A stretch of 64,000 nt of DNA from an uncultured Bacteroides sp. (GCA_958477465.1 CAUEFX010000005.1:62001-126000), one strand, 5' to 3'; counted from the first letter of the stretch, positions 43,953 through 53,134 are shown. A program made the numbers and translations. Notes: a model not told the origin generated them from the letters alone.

Positions 43953-43960
43953 TATCTTTG
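43953..43960 (+). promoter_or_regulatory. -7 box (TATCTTTG) for mutS
   Basis: Exact TAnnTTTG match; leader of about 60 nt containing short GAATCA(C/T)TG(A/G)A repeats (43966-44000). Confidence 0.5.
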
Positions 43961-44027
43961 CACACTGAATCATTGAATTCTGAATCACTGGATCATTGAA
44001 ATTAAAAGAAAAAAGGAGACTACACCT

Positions 44028-46643
44028 GTGAGCAACGATATCGAACTAACCCCCATGATGAAACAGTTTCTCGACCTGAAAGCAAAACATCCCGACGCGG
44101 TGATGCTGTTCCGGTGCGGAGACTTTTATGAGACTTATTCGACAGATGCAATTATCGCGTCAGAGATACTGGGCATCACGCTGACCAAGCGTGCCAACGG
44201 AAAAGGCAAAACCATTGAAATGGCCGGATTCCCTCATCACGCACTGGATACGTATCTGCCTAAACTGATCCGGGCGGGCAAACGTGTAGCCATTTGCGAC
44301 CAGTTGGAAGATCCGAAAATGACAAAGAAACTGGTGAAACGCGGCATTACCGAATTGGTTACTCCGGGGGTGTCTATCAACGATAATGTCCTCAATTATA
44401 AAGAAAACAACTTTCTGGCAGCCGTACATTTCGGAAAAACGGCTTGTGGTATTGCCTTTCTCGATATCTCTACAGGTGAATTCCTTACGGCAGAGGGTCC
44501 TTTTGATTATGTAGATAAATTATTGAATAACTTCGGACCGAAAGAGGTGCTTTTCGAACGTGGCAAACGGGGGATGTTTGAAGGGAATTTCGGAAATAAA
44601 TTCTTTACTTTCGAACTGGATGACTGGGTTTTTACAGAAACCAGCTCACGTGAGAAACTGTTGAAGCACTTTGAAACAAAGAATCTGAAAGGTTTCGGCG
44701 TAGAGCATCTTAAAAACGGTATCATTGCTTCCGGGGCTATTCTGCAATACTTGGATATGACGCAGCATACCCAGATCGGACACATCACGGCGTTGTCGCG
44801 CATTGAAGAGGACAAATACGTACGCCTGGATAAATTTACCATTCGCAGCCTGGAGCTGATCGGTAGCATGAATGATGGCGGAAGCAGCCTGCTCAATGTT
44901 ATCGACAAAACCATCACTCCGATGGGGGCCCGTATGCTGAAACGTTGGATGGTGTTTCCTCTGAAAGAGGAGAAGCCGATTAACGAACGCTTGAACGTGG
45001 TGGAATATTTTTTTCGCGAACCGGAATTTAAGGAACTGATCGAAGAGCAGCTGCACCTGATAGGTGATCTTGAACGTATCATCTCTAAAGTGGCGGTGGG
45101 GCGTGTGTCTCCCCGTGAGGTAATACAGCTGAAAGTTGCCCTGCAAGCGATAGAGCCTATTAAAACGGCATGCCTACAGGCAGATAATGCCAGTCTGAAC
45201 CGGATAGGGGAACAGTTGAACCTTTGTATTTCCATCCGCGACCGGATAGATAAAGAGGTGAACAACGATCCCCCTTTGTTGATAAATAAGGGTGGAGTTA
45301 TAAAGGACGGGGTAAATGCCGAACTGGATGAACTGCGCCGGATAGCCTATTCGGGTAAAGATTACCTTCTGCAGATACAGCAACGTGAAAGCGAACGGAC
45401 CGGAATTCCGAGTTTGAAGATAGCATATAACAGTGTATTCGGTTATTATATCGAGGTACGTAATGTACATAAAGACAAGGTGCCGCAGGAATGGATCCGT
45501 AAGCAGACGCTTGTGAATGCAGAACGTTATATCACGCAGGAACTGAAAGAATACGAAGAGAAAATCCTCGGAGCAGAGGATAAGATTCTGGCGCTCGAAA
45601 CACGGCTTTATACGGAACTGGTACAGGCATTGAGCGAATTTATTCCTGCCAATCAGATTAATGCCAATCAGATTGCCCGCATCGATTGTCTGCTTTCTTT
45701 TGCCAATATAGCCCGCGAAAACAACTATATCCGTCCTGTCATCGAAGATAATGATGTGCTGGATATCCGGCAGGGGCGGCATCCGGTCATTGAAAAGCAA
45801 CTCCCCATCGGCGAGAAATACATTGCCAACGATGTAATGCTGGACAGTACGACGCAACAGATTATCATCATTACCGGCCCGAATATGGCAGGTAAGTCTG
45901 CTTTGTTGAGGCAGACGGCCTTGATCACCTTGCTGGCACAGATCGGATCGTTTGTTCCTGCCGAGAGCGCCCATATCGGATTGGTTGATAAGATATTTAC
46001 CCGCGTGGGGGCCAGTGATAACATCTCAGTGGGTGAATCTACTTTTATGGTAGAGATGAACGAAGCGGCGGATATTTTGAATAATGTTTCTTCGAGAAGT
46101 CTTGTGCTGTTTGATGAATTGGGGCGCGGTACTTCCACCTATGATGGCATTTCGATAGCATGGGCAATCGTGGAGTATATTCACGAGCATCCCAAAGCCA
46201 AAGCGCGTACACTTTTTGCCACGCATTATCATGAACTGAATGAAATGGAGAAGTCTTTCAAGCGGATTAAGAATTACAATGTATCGGTGAAAGAGGTCGA
46301 TAATAAGGTGATCTTCCTCCGCAAACTCGAACGTGGGGGTAGTGAGCACTCTTTCGGTATTCATGTAGCGAAGATGGCGGGTATGCCGAAAAGTATCGTA
46401 AAGCGTGCCAATGAAATTCTGAAGCAGCTTGAATCGGACAACCGCCAGCAGGGTGTCTCCAATAAACCGCTGAATGGAGTGAGTGAGAGCAGGGGAGGGA
46501 TGCAGTTGAGTTTCTTCCAGCTGGATGATCCCATCCTTTGTCAGATCCGGGATGAAATACTGAATCTGGACGTGAACAACCTTACTCCGATTGAAGCGCT
46601 GAATAAGCTGAATGATATAAAGAAGATAGTGAGGGGGAAATAG
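44028..46643 (+). CDS. mutS: DNA mismatch repair protein MutS
   Basis: An 871-residue cytoplasmic protein that recognises mismatches and small loops in DNA and starts repair with MutL. The mismatch-reading motif FYE is at residues 33-35 (CGDFYETY) in domain I. The connector, lever and clamp regions follow. The ATPase carries Walker A TGPNMAGKS near residue 617 and Walker B LVLFDELGRGTS near 691; a C-terminal dimerisation tail ends the protein. The start is GTG at 44028, preceded by AAGGAG at 44013-44018, a Shine-Dalgarno-like stretch that is uncommon in this group and supports the choice. Length and domains match full MutS. It is convergent with the SDR gene, with only 10 bases between stop codons. 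Confidence 0.97.
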   Translation: MSNDIELTPMMKQFLDLKAKHPDAVMLFRCGDFYETYSTDAIIASEILGITLTKRANGKGKTIEMAGFPHHALDTYLPKLIRAGKRVAICDQLEDPKMTKKLVKRGITELVTPGVSINDNVLNYKENNFLAAVHFGKTACGIAFLDISTGEFLTAEGPFDYVDKLLNNFGPKEVLFERGKRGMFEGNFGNKFFTFELDDWVFTETSSREKLLKHFETKNLKGFGVEHLKNGIIASGAILQYLDMTQHTQIGHITALSRIEEDKYVRLDKFTIRSLELIGSMNDGGSSLLNVIDKTITPMGARMLKRWMVFPLKEEKPINERLNVVEYFFREPEFKELIEEQLHLIGDLERIISKVAVGRVSPREVIQLKVALQAIEPIKTACLQADNASLNRIGEQLNLCISIRDRIDKEVNNDPPLLINKGGVIKDGVNAELDELRRIAYSGKDYLLQIQQRESERTGIPSLKIAYNSVFGYYIEVRNVHKDKVPQEWIRKQTLVNAERYITQELKEYEEKILGAEDKILALETRLYTELVQALSEFIPANQINANQIARIDCLLSFANIARENNYIRPVIEDNDVLDIRQGRHPVIEKQLPIGEKYIANDVMLDSTTQQIIIITGPNMAGKSALLRQTALITLLAQIGSFVPAESAHIGLVDKIFTRVGASDNISVGESTFMVEMNEAADILNNVSSRSLVLFDELGRGTSTYDGISIAWAIVEYIHEHPKAKARTLFATHYHELNEMEKSFKRIKNYNVSVKEVDNKVIFLRKLERGGSEHSFGIHVAKMAGMPKSIVKRANEILKQLESDNRQQGVSNKPLNGVSESRGGMQLSFFQLDDPILCQIRDEILNLDVNNLTPIEALNKLNDIKKIVRGK

Positions 46644-46653
46644 AATAACTTTT

Positions 46654-47529
46654 TCACTCTATATAAATCATCTTCTTTGTCATACCCCCGTCGATTGTGA
46701 TATTCTCACCATTGATAAAGTCATTTTCTTCCTGGCTGAGGAACAGGCACATCCGGGCAATGTCCTCCGGTTTGCCTACTCGGCCCGAAGGGTGCTGTGT
46801 GTGATCTTCCGGGCGGAGTTGCTCATAATGGTTGTTCTGTATCCAGCCCGGCGCAATGGAGTTGACCGTGATATGCCATTCGGAGAGCGAGAGCGCCAAT
46901 GCATGTGTCAGTGAATAAATGCCACCTTTGGATGCGGCATATCCTTCACTTCCCGGTTCACTCATCAGATAGCGGGTTGAACAGATATTAATGATTCTTC
47001 CGAATGGATTGACAGTGGCTTGAGACTTACGGTGAATGGCCAATAACCGGGAGGTGACAAATGCCGGACGTAAGTTGACTGACAGGATCTTGTCAAAATC
47101 TTCTACACTCGTTTCAGTGATAGGGGAAAATCCGCTGATACCGGCATTATTGATAAGAATATCGATATCTCCCCAAACCAGAAAAATGCGTTGCATGCAG
47201 TTTTCAAGAGCCTCCTTGTTGCTTACATCGGCCGGATAGAATACGGCTCCGGCCTCTTTGGCGGTCTGTCTGCCTGCCGTTTCGTCTCTGTCGCAAAATG
47301 CTACCCGGTATCCGGCATGGCAAAATGCTTCTACAATGGCTTTACCTATCCCTTCGGCTCCTCCGGTGACGAATACCCGTTTTTTCTGTCCTGTGGCAGA
47401 TACTGCCGATTTATTTTGTAGGGCAGCACCAGTGGCCGGTCTGCCCTGTTTCTTAGCCCTTTCCCAAGCGGCTTTTCTGGCTTCATACTGTTCGTGCTGT
47501 TTTTCTATGTAATTGTCTGCCATGGTCAA
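46654..47529 (-). CDS. SDR-family oxidoreductase with basic N-terminal extension
   Basis: A 291-residue NAD(P)-dependent short-chain dehydrogenase. The core starts near residue 50: TGGAEGIG (55-62) binds the cofactor, NNAG is at 127-130, and the catalytic set is S184, Y197 and K201 in YAASK. The ending DFINGENITIDGGM is typical of classical SDRs. Ahead of the core is an unusual charged helix-like extension of about 48 residues (KQHEQYEARKAAWERAKKQG), which SDRs normally lack and which could mediate contact with a partner. The substrate is unknown. It is last in the ychF-panE-lgt-CAT-like-SDR run, 23 bases behind the acyltransferase gene. Confidence 0.88.
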   Translation of the reverse strand: MTMADNYIEKQHEQYEARKAAWERAKKQGRPATGAALQNKSAVSATGQKKRVFVTGGAEGIGKAIVEAFCHAGYRVAFCDRDETAGRQTAKEAGAVFYPADVSNKEALENCMQRIFLVWGDIDILINNAGISGFSPITETSVEDFDKILSVNLRPAFVTSRLLAIHRKSQATVNPFGRIINICSTRYLMSEPGSEGYAASKGGIYSLTHALALSLSEWHITVNSIAPGWIQNNHYEQLRPEDHTQHPSGRVGKPEDIARMCLFLSQEENDFINGENITIDGGMTKKMIYIE

Positions 47530-47552
47530 GTCTGTTTGTCGAGTCGTATTTT

Positions 47553-48194
47553 TTATTTCAGGAACTCTTCTACCTTTTTATAAAAGAGTGAAAGATGATG
47601 TCCGTCTATAAATCCGTGATGGATGGTCATGGCAATCGGCATCACCAGTTTTCCTTCTTTCAATATTGCCTTTCCGGCGTTCATCAGCGGATAATTACTG
47701 CCGTGGCGGTGTTCCTGCGTGCAGGTCAGTGAGGTGAAGTATAGATCGGGAGTAGCGCTCAACAATATGACGTCGAGTAGATCCTTACCGCCCACTCTCT
47801 CCATATCATAAGGGTTTCCATCAGGATCGATGTCATTGATGATCTCTTTTGCGGTCGTATAGAAAGTATGGAAATCGGTGTTCCACGGAAAGCGGACGGT
47901 AAAGAAACGTCCGTTTTCTTTCACCTTTATGGGAGTCAGTATATCTACATGGTCAAAATAGACCACTCTGCTATCTGCATCTATGCGAAAGCGAAACTCC
48001 GGGATTTCATTGACGGCACGTAGCACCGCATAGAGATAGTGAAGAAAGAATGATTCGCCGGCAGCTTTGGCGCGGACTTTTGCTCCGGCACATTCCACTT
48101 CGGAAGTGATAGAGATTGTAGGATTCTGAAAGCTAAGGAAGAATTTGTAATTCTCTTTTCGTTCCCAGGTATCTATGTCTATGATATGCTTCAT
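47553..48194 (-). CDS. Chloramphenicol acetyltransferase-like acyltransferase
   Basis: A 213-residue protein of the CAT fold. The catalytic signature HHxxxDG is present as HHGFIDG at residues 192-198, where the second histidine is the general base. The N-terminal opening MKHIIDIDTWERKENYKFF and the YFTSLTCTQEHRHGSNYP segment also match CAT-like proteins. These enzymes act as trimers and transfer an acetyl or acyl group from CoA. True chloramphenicol resistance cannot be inferred, because many Bacteroidota carry chromosomal CAT-like genes of unknown substrate. It lies 15 bases behind lgt and 23 bases before the SDR gene. Confidence 0.85.
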   Translation of the reverse strand: MKHIIDIDTWERKENYKFFLSFQNPTISITSEVECAGAKVRAKAAGESFFLHYLYAVLRAVNEIPEFRFRIDADSRVVYFDHVDILTPIKVKENGRFFTVRFPWNTDFHTFYTTAKEIINDIDPDGNPYDMERVGGKDLLDVILLSATPDLYFTSLTCTQEHRHGSNYPLMNAGKAILKEGKLVMPIAMTIHHGFIDGHHLSLFYKKVEEFLK

Positions 48195-48209
48195 TTCTGG
48201 ATTGCTTCT

Positions 48210-49058
48210 TTATTTTCTCTCTTCCTTCGTTTTTCTATCGTAAAAGAACATGAAGTAAACACCGATGATGACGAACGGGATGCTCAGCCATTGTCCCATG
48301 TTGAAGGTCATATTGTTTTCAAAGCTGACCTGGTTCTCTTTAAGGAATTCTACGAAGAAACGGAATGTGAAAATCGCTGTCAGGCAGAGTCCGAAGAAGA
48401 AGCCGCGATGCAGCTTTTTACTGTAGTTTTTATATAGATACATCATTACGAGGAAAAGCAGGAAGTAGGCGATTGCTTCATACAGTTGTGCCGGATGGCG
48501 GGGAAGCATGTCTACCCGTTCGAAAATGAAAGCCCAGGGCACATCGGCCGGTTTGCCGATGATTTCCGAATTCATCAGGTTGGCCAGGCGGATGCAGCAG
48601 GCGGTGATGGGGGTGGCCACAGCAATCATATCCACTACATCCATGTAGTGCATCTTGGTCTTCCGGCAATAGAGCCAGAGGGCGATCATCAGCCCCAATG
48701 TGCCGCCGTGACTGGCAAGGCCTTCATAACCGGTGAATTTCCATCCTCCGTCGGGCAGGAATCTGATGGGAAGTATCATCTCCCAGAATCCCTTGAAACT
48801 GGTCAGGTAGTTTTGCGGGTCGTAAAACAGGCAATGCCCCAGTCGGGCACCGATGAGGATGCCGAAGAAACAGTAGAAAAACAGCGGGTCGAACTTCCTC
48901 TCATCTATCTTTTTGTCACGGTATTGATAATGAACGATGATGTAAGCCAAAAATATGCCAACCGCCCACAGCAATCCGTAATAGCGGATGGGGAGTCCGA
49001 AAAGGTTGAACAGTTCGGGACTTGGATTCCAGTTGATAGACAATAAGAAAGTGTTCAT
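48210..49058 (-). CDS. lgt: Prolipoprotein diacylglyceryl transferase
   Basis: A 282-residue inner-membrane enzyme that adds diacylglycerol from phosphatidylglycerol to the lipobox cysteine of prelipoproteins, the first step in maturing all the lipoproteins in this window. Seven hydrophobic segments are seen. Conserved family features include RYYGLLWAVG near residue 25, ARLGHCLFYD at 71-80, the HGG motif at 117-119, and the signature RLANLMNSEIIG. Length is typical. It is third in the operon, 19 bases behind panE. Confidence 0.96.
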   Translation of the reverse strand: MNTFLLSINWNPSPELFNLFGLPIRYYGLLWAVGIFLAYIIVHYQYRDKKIDERKFDPLFFYCFFGILIGARLGHCLFYDPQNYLTSFKGFWEMILPIRFLPDGGWKFTGYEGLASHGGTLGLMIALWLYCRKTKMHYMDVVDMIAVATPITACCIRLANLMNSEIIGKPADVPWAFIFERVDMLPRHPAQLYEAIAYFLLFLVMMYLYKNYSKKLHRGFFFGLCLTAIFTFRFFVEFLKENQVSFENNMTFNMGQWLSIPFVIIGVYFMFFYDRKTKEERK

Positions 49059-49077
49059 AACTTAATAAGATTTAATT

Positions 49078-49986
49078 TTAGGATTTGAATTTTTTAGCGA
49101 CTTCCCGATAAGTGGGTACATCTATGCCTTGCTCTTCGGCGGCTGTTATCATGTCGAAGAGCAATCCTTGTACTTCGGACTCATGGCCTTTTGCCATGTC
49201 TTTCTGCATGGAAGCGGTGCTTTGAGGGTCGAGCTTATCGATTACTTTAAGATTGTATCCGACGAGGTCTTCGGGGAATTCGATACCGAGCTTTTTGCCC
49301 AATGCTGCGCTCTCCGTAGAAAGTCCGATAAAGGTGTCGCGTACTTTGCCCGGTTTCTGCACTTCGCCCATTGTGACGTCATAGTAGGCGCCGGTGACGG
49401 CCATTGCCGAGATGAATGACCATTTGATGAATGTATCCCGCTGAATGTCGGGAGATAAATCCACTTTGATTCCGCTCTCCACCAGCTCGTCACGCACGGC
49501 TTTAAGCAGTTCGGGAGATACGTCTGTGCCCTTATGTGCTCCGTACACCAGGCGGAATATGGTTCCCATCTGGGTAATTTCTCCCGGTGCGGAAACAAAG
49601 CCTACGATGTAGATGCAACCGTCCAAAACGGTTACTCCCGGTACGAGGCGTTGGATGCGCGGACCTGTGCCATACACATTCAGTATGGGAATGACAATTG
49701 TCTTTTCGTGGGCGGCACGCTTTATCAGTTCTGTAATGGAACCGATGGAATAGCCTTTTACGCAGACGAATATTACATCGGCTTTCCCGTTGTATTCTTC
49801 TGCCGTACAGGCTTTCACGGCGATGGTATGATTCCCCTTTAAGTCTGATTTTAGCTTCAGACCGTTTGCTTGTATTGCTTCGAGGTGTGCCCCGCGAGCT
49901 ATGCAAGTGACATCTTTTCCCGCCAGCGCAAGAAAGGCGGCAATGCTGCCCCCCACACCTCCGGTTCCTGCTATAAGATAATTCAT
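49078..49986 (-). CDS. panE: Ketopantoate reductase family protein
   Basis: A 302-residue cytoplasmic protein. The N-terminal Rossmann fold has GTGGVGG at residues 7-13 for NADPH; the C-terminal helical domain holds the substrate residues. PanE reduces 2-dehydropantoate to pantoate on the way to CoA. Expected residues are partly present: the asparagine loop is LNVYGTG in place of the usual QNGxG, a lysine lies in FIKWSFISA, and a glutamate in GHESEVQG. The departures in the first loop, and the missing asparagines after the lysine, leave open a related reductase. It begins 3 bases after ychF ends. Confidence 0.82.
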   Translation of the reverse strand: MNYLIAGTGGVGGSIAAFLALAGKDVTCIARGAHLEAIQANGLKLKSDLKGNHTIAVKACTAEEYNGKADVIFVCVKGYSIGSITELIKRAAHEKTIVIPILNVYGTGPRIQRLVPGVTVLDGCIYIVGFVSAPGEITQMGTIFRLVYGAHKGTDVSPELLKAVRDELVESGIKVDLSPDIQRDTFIKWSFISAMAVTGAYYDVTMGEVQKPGKVRDTFIGLSTESAALGKKLGIEFPEDLVGYNLKVIDKLDPQSTASMQKDMAKGHESEVQGLLFDMITAAEEQGIDVPTYREVAKKFKS

Positions 49987-49989
49987 AAA

Positions 49990-51093
49990 TTATACGTTAA
50001 AGCGGAAATGCATGATATCTCCGTCCTGTACGATGTATTCTTTTCCTTCTACGCCCAATTTGCCTGCCTCTTTCACGGCCGCTTCCGAGCCGTATTTGAT
50101 GAAATCGTCATATTTGATGACCTCTGCGCGGATAAATCCTTTTTCAAAGTCCGTGTGGATCACTCCGGCACATTGGGGAGCTTTCCAGCCCTTTTCGTAT
50201 GTCCAGGCCCGTACTTCCTGTACGCCGGCAGTGAAGTAAGTTTCCAGGTTCAATAGCTTGTAGGCTGATTTGATGAGGCGGGCTACACCCGATTCCTCCA
50301 GGCCTACTTCGGCGAGAAACATCTGGCGGTCTTCGTAAGTCTCCAGTTCGGCAATATCCGATTCTGTTTTGGCTGCCACAATCAGAATCTCTGCATTTTC
50401 GTCCTTCACAGCTTCACGCACCATGTCCACGTATTTGTTTCCGTTTACCGCACTGGCTTCATCTACGTTGCAGACATACATCACGGGTTTGCTGGTAAGC
50501 AGGAAAAGTTCACGGGCAATCTTCTGCTCGTCTTTGGTCTCGAATTGTACGGTGCGGGCCGATTTCCCTTGCTCCAGTGCCTCTTTGTATTTCACCAATA
50601 CATCGTAGGCCTGTTTGGCTGCTTTGTCTCCACCGGTCTGTGCCTGTTTCTGCACTTTCTGTATGCGGGCGTCGATGGTATCGAGGTCTTTCAGCTGCAA
50701 TTCGTAATCGATGATTTCTTTGTCACGTACCGGGTTTACACTTCCGTCCACGTGTGTCACATTATCGTCGTCAAAGCAACGGAGCACGTGCAGGATGGCA
50801 TCTGTTTCGCGGATGTTGGCAAGAAATTTATTGCCCAATCCTTCGCCTTTGCTGGCTCCTTTTACCAATCCGGCAATGTCCACGATTTCTACCGTAGTGG
50901 GTACGATTCGGTGCGGATGTACCAGTTCTGCCAATTTATTCAGACGTTCGTCCGGGACGGTAATTACGCCTACATTCGGTTCTATTGTACAAAAAGGGAA
51001 GTTTGCCGCTTGTGCTTTCGCATTCGACAAACAGTTGAAAAGTGTCGACTTACCCACGTTCGGCAGTCCGACAATACCACATTGCAATGCCAT
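49990..51093 (-). CDS. ychF: Redox-regulated ATPase YchF (OLA1 family)
   Basis: A 367-residue cytoplasmic P-loop protein of the Obg-related class that associates with ribosomes and prefers ATP. Motifs: G1 GLPNVGKST at residues 9-17, switch II DIAGLVKGASKGEGLG, and NVDE in place of NKxD at G4, the change that explains ATP use. A coiled-coil insertion follows, then a C-terminal TGS domain (AWTYEKGWKAPQCAGVIH). Length is normal. It leads the five-gene operon. TATCTTTG at 51163-51170 (minus) is the likely -7 box, and an 18-bp palindrome lies in the leader. Confidence 0.97.
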   Translation of the reverse strand: MALQCGIVGLPNVGKSTLFNCLSNAKAQAANFPFCTIEPNVGVITVPDERLNKLAELVHPHRIVPTTVEIVDIAGLVKGASKGEGLGNKFLANIRETDAILHVLRCFDDDNVTHVDGSVNPVRDKEIIDYELQLKDLDTIDARIQKVQKQAQTGGDKAAKQAYDVLVKYKEALEQGKSARTVQFETKDEQKIARELFLLTSKPVMYVCNVDEASAVNGNKYVDMVREAVKDENAEILIVAAKTESDIAELETYEDRQMFLAEVGLEESGVARLIKSAYKLLNLETYFTAGVQEVRAWTYEKGWKAPQCAGVIHTDFEKGFIRAEVIKYDDFIKYGSEAAVKEAGKLGVEGKEYIVQDGDIMHFRFNV

Positions 51094-51132
51094 TTATCTA
51101 TTTTGTTATTTTATTTATTATCAATGCACATT

Positions 51133-51150
51133 AAACAGTACGTACTGTTT
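51133..51150. promoter_or_regulatory. 18-bp perfect palindrome in the ychF leader
   Basis: AAACAGTACGTACTGTTT is a perfect palindrome just downstream of the predicted transcription start and 40 bases before the ychF ATG. It could be an operator or a dimer-binding site. There is no loop, so it is not a terminator. Confidence 0.55.
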
Positions 51151-51162
51151 GAAATATGGGTG

Positions 51163-51170
51163 CAAAGATA
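51163..51170 (-). promoter_or_regulatory. -7 box (TATCTTTG) for the ychF operon
   Basis: Exact TAnnTTTG on the minus strand; no clear -33 element. Confidence 0.5.
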
Positions 51171-51545
51171 ACTATTCTTTTAAAAAGAAGTGCTTCTTAG
51201 TCCTTGTTTTGATTTTAACAGCGTTATTTTGAGAGACATTTGAGAATGTCTTTCTGTTTTAAAAAGGGAAGCAGGCAGGCTAATGAGTGAAAACGTTGTT
51301 AGGAAATGATAAAGGCCTCTGCATACTGAAGTAGGATTAATTAATGGGTAATGATGATAATGGCAGACGGATTATGGACCTCTTAGATGAATTATTGGGT
51401 GATAAGGTTCAGGATATGTTTGCGTCTTATCCGCTCTACAAGGATAGAATGACTTCTTGGAAAATAGGAAGAAAGTTCTATAATAGTGGTAATATATGGA
51501 TATTATTTTGTGTATTCGCAATTAAATAGTAATATTATACCATGT
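51171..51545. other. Gap upstream of the XRE gene with one doubtful small ORF
   Basis: A 61-codon plus-strand ORF (51344-51529) starts MGNDDNGRRIMDLLDELLG and could be a leftover of a lost gene. I do not recognise it and its tail looks like non-coding sequence. Otherwise no feature is seen. Confidence 0.3.
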
Positions 51546-51872
51546 ATGAGTAATGCGGATTATGTAACCAACCAAGATATTATGCTACTTTTAGCGAAGC
51601 GCATAAAGGAGTACAGGCTTGCCGCACGGATGAGTCAAAAGGAAATGGCGGAGAAATCCGGTGTGAGTCTTGCTACAATAAGCCATTTTGAACAGGGTGT
51701 CAATCAGAATATGACCCTGAATAATTTCATATCATTGTTGCGGGTAATAGGTATGGAACAACGTATAATTGATTTGTTGCCTGAATTGCCCATGCCGCCG
51801 CTGGCGTTGAAACAGATAAATAAATTAATTCCCAAAAGAGTAAGGAGAAACGATAATGATACAAAATCTTGA
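51546..51872 (+). CDS. XRE-family regulator (HipB-like antitoxin)
   Basis: A 108-residue DNA-binding protein, starting at the ATG at 51546 (MSNADYVTNQ); the frame is open upstream but with unlikely sequence. The helix-turn-helix of the Cro/C1 type is at about residues 17-70: RIKEYRLAARMSQKEMAEKS, then VSLATISHFEQG. The C-terminal tail ELPMPPLALKQINKLIPKRVRRN is typical of regulators encoded directly in front of a HipA-type kinase toxin. The end of the gene overlaps an ATG in another frame (51856) that begins a HipA-like N-terminus. It therefore looks like the antitoxin half of a broken hipBA module. It may still act as a repressor. Confidence 0.8.
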   Translation: MSNADYVTNQDIMLLLAKRIKEYRLAARMSQKEMAEKSGVSLATISHFEQGVNQNMTLNNFISLLRVIGMEQRIIDLLPELPMPPLALKQINKLIPKRVRRNDNDTKS

Positions 51873-52002
51873 TGTATTTTTATGGAATCGTCCCGGTAGA
51901 ATGGATTCCATCAATGAATTGCACAATATCGTGTTTTTCAATTATCCGATCATCCAATTGCTTCCCGCTCATATTTCTTGTGAAATACAGTCAGCAGCAT
52001 AA
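51856..52002 (+). pseudogene. Truncated HipA-like toxin remnant
   Basis: A 48-codon frame overlapping the XRE stop in the way hipA overlaps hipB. It starts MIQNLDVFLWNRPGRM, which fits the first strand of HipA N-terminal domains (LDVFLxxRxVG). After about 15 residues the similarity is lost, and the frame runs into the 3' end of the opposite-strand MFS gene. The rest of the toxin (about 400 residues expected) is absent. I infer a deletion that removed hipA. Confidence 0.5.
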
Positions 52003-53104
52003 ATCCTGCAAAAGCGAAAGGGACACCTATCAATGCCGGATATTGATATCCGAGGCCTGCTTGCAGTGCCAATCCGCCGGAGTAGGCGCCGATGGCATTT
52101 CCCAAATTGAATGCCACCTGTACACTGGCGGCTCCCAACATCTCTCCTCCTTTAGAATAACGTATCAGCAGGATTTGCTGTGGGCTGGAGAGGGCAAACA
52201 GTCCCGCCGTACAGAGACACATTAACAATACAGACAGCCACGAAACGGATGATAAAAAGAATATGAGCAGTAATGTGATGCAGATACAGGCCTGTACGGT
52301 AGCAGCCACCCGTCCCGGTTTGTATTTGTCGGACAATCGTCCGCTGGCAAGATTTCCTACCACCATGCCGAAGCCGGCAAGTACCATCAGAAAAGTAATG
52401 CTTTGAGGATGGAATCCGGATACATGGGTCAGCAACGGAGTGATATAACTGTACCAGCAGAATACACCGCCGTTTCCCAACAGGGTTGCCCCTATCAGCA
52501 GCCAGGGGGCGGGGGATTTAAGAAAACGGAACTGTCCTTTTAGTCCGGTATCGGGCAGGCTTTCCATCTGTGGAACCCAGCGCCAGATGTAATAGAGTAT
52601 GATCATTCCCCAACAGCCCACCAACAGGAAGGTCATGCGCCATGAAATGGCAGCGCTCAATGAGGTTCCCAACGGAACGCCGAACAGATTGGCTATGGTC
52701 ATTCCGGCCACCATGATCGAAACGGCTTCCGAGCCTTTTCCTTTGTCTGCCAATTTTTCGGCCACAATAGAGCCTACTCCGAAATAGGCGCCGTGTGGAA
52801 GCCCGGAGATGAAACGCGCCAGCAGCAATACCCAATAATCTGGTGCCAGAGCCGCACTTATATTTCCTACCATAATCAGAGTGACGAGTATCAGAAGAAT
52901 CCGTTTCAACGGATGTTTACGGGCAAGTATCAGCATAGGTGCCCCTACACATACTCCCAGTGCATAGGCAGAAATGAAATGTCCTGCTTGGGAAATACTA
53001 ATACCGAAATCATGCGCTACATCGGGCAGAATGCCCATCATGACAAACTCTGCAATACCCAATCCCAAGGTACCGAATGCTAATGCGATCAGACTTTTTT
53101 TCAT
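51950..53104 (-). CDS. MFS drug/metabolite exporter (DHA1, AraJ-like)
   Basis: A 384-residue, 12-segment inner-membrane transporter of the major facilitator superfamily. The ATG at 53104 (MKKSLIALAFGTLGLGIAEF) is used; the upstream 16 codons lie over the promoter. The opening GLGIAEFVMMGILPDVAHDFG is the DHA1 signature shared by AraJ, YdhP and related exporters, and RFISGLPHGAYFGVG is the family motif in TM4. Likely proton-driven efflux; the substrate is unknown. TAATTTTG at 53135-53142 (minus) is a probable -7 box. Its 3' end is overlapped by the HipA-like remnant. Confidence 0.9.
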   Translation of the reverse strand: MKKSLIALAFGTLGLGIAEFVMMGILPDVAHDFGISISQAGHFISAYALGVCVGAPMLILARKHPLKRILLILVTLIMVGNISAALAPDYWVLLLARFISGLPHGAYFGVGSIVAEKLADKGKGSEAVSIMVAGMTIANLFGVPLGTSLSAAISWRMTFLLVGCWGMIILYYIWRWVPQMESLPDTGLKGQFRFLKSPAPWLLIGATLLGNGGVFCWYSYITPLLTHVSGFHPQSITFLMVLAGFGMVVGNLASGRLSDKYKPGRVAATVQACICITLLLIFFLSSVSWLSVLLMCLCTAGLFALSSPQQILLIRYSKGGEMLGAASVQVAFNLGNAIGAYSGGLALQAGLGYQYPALIGVPFAFAGFMLLTVFHKKYEREAIG

Positions 53105-53134
53105 ACTTAAGGATATCCATCTTTTTACCGGTGG

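Noticed and set aside
47553..48194. Chloramphenicol resistance gene
   Set aside because: The CAT fold and HHxxxDG motif are clear, but chromosomal CAT-like genes in operons such as this are common and resistance cannot be inferred.
51344..51529. 61-codon frame upstream of the XRE gene as a real gene
   Set aside because: No recognisable family, no promoter box close to it and a non-coding-looking tail; kept only as a doubtful remnant.
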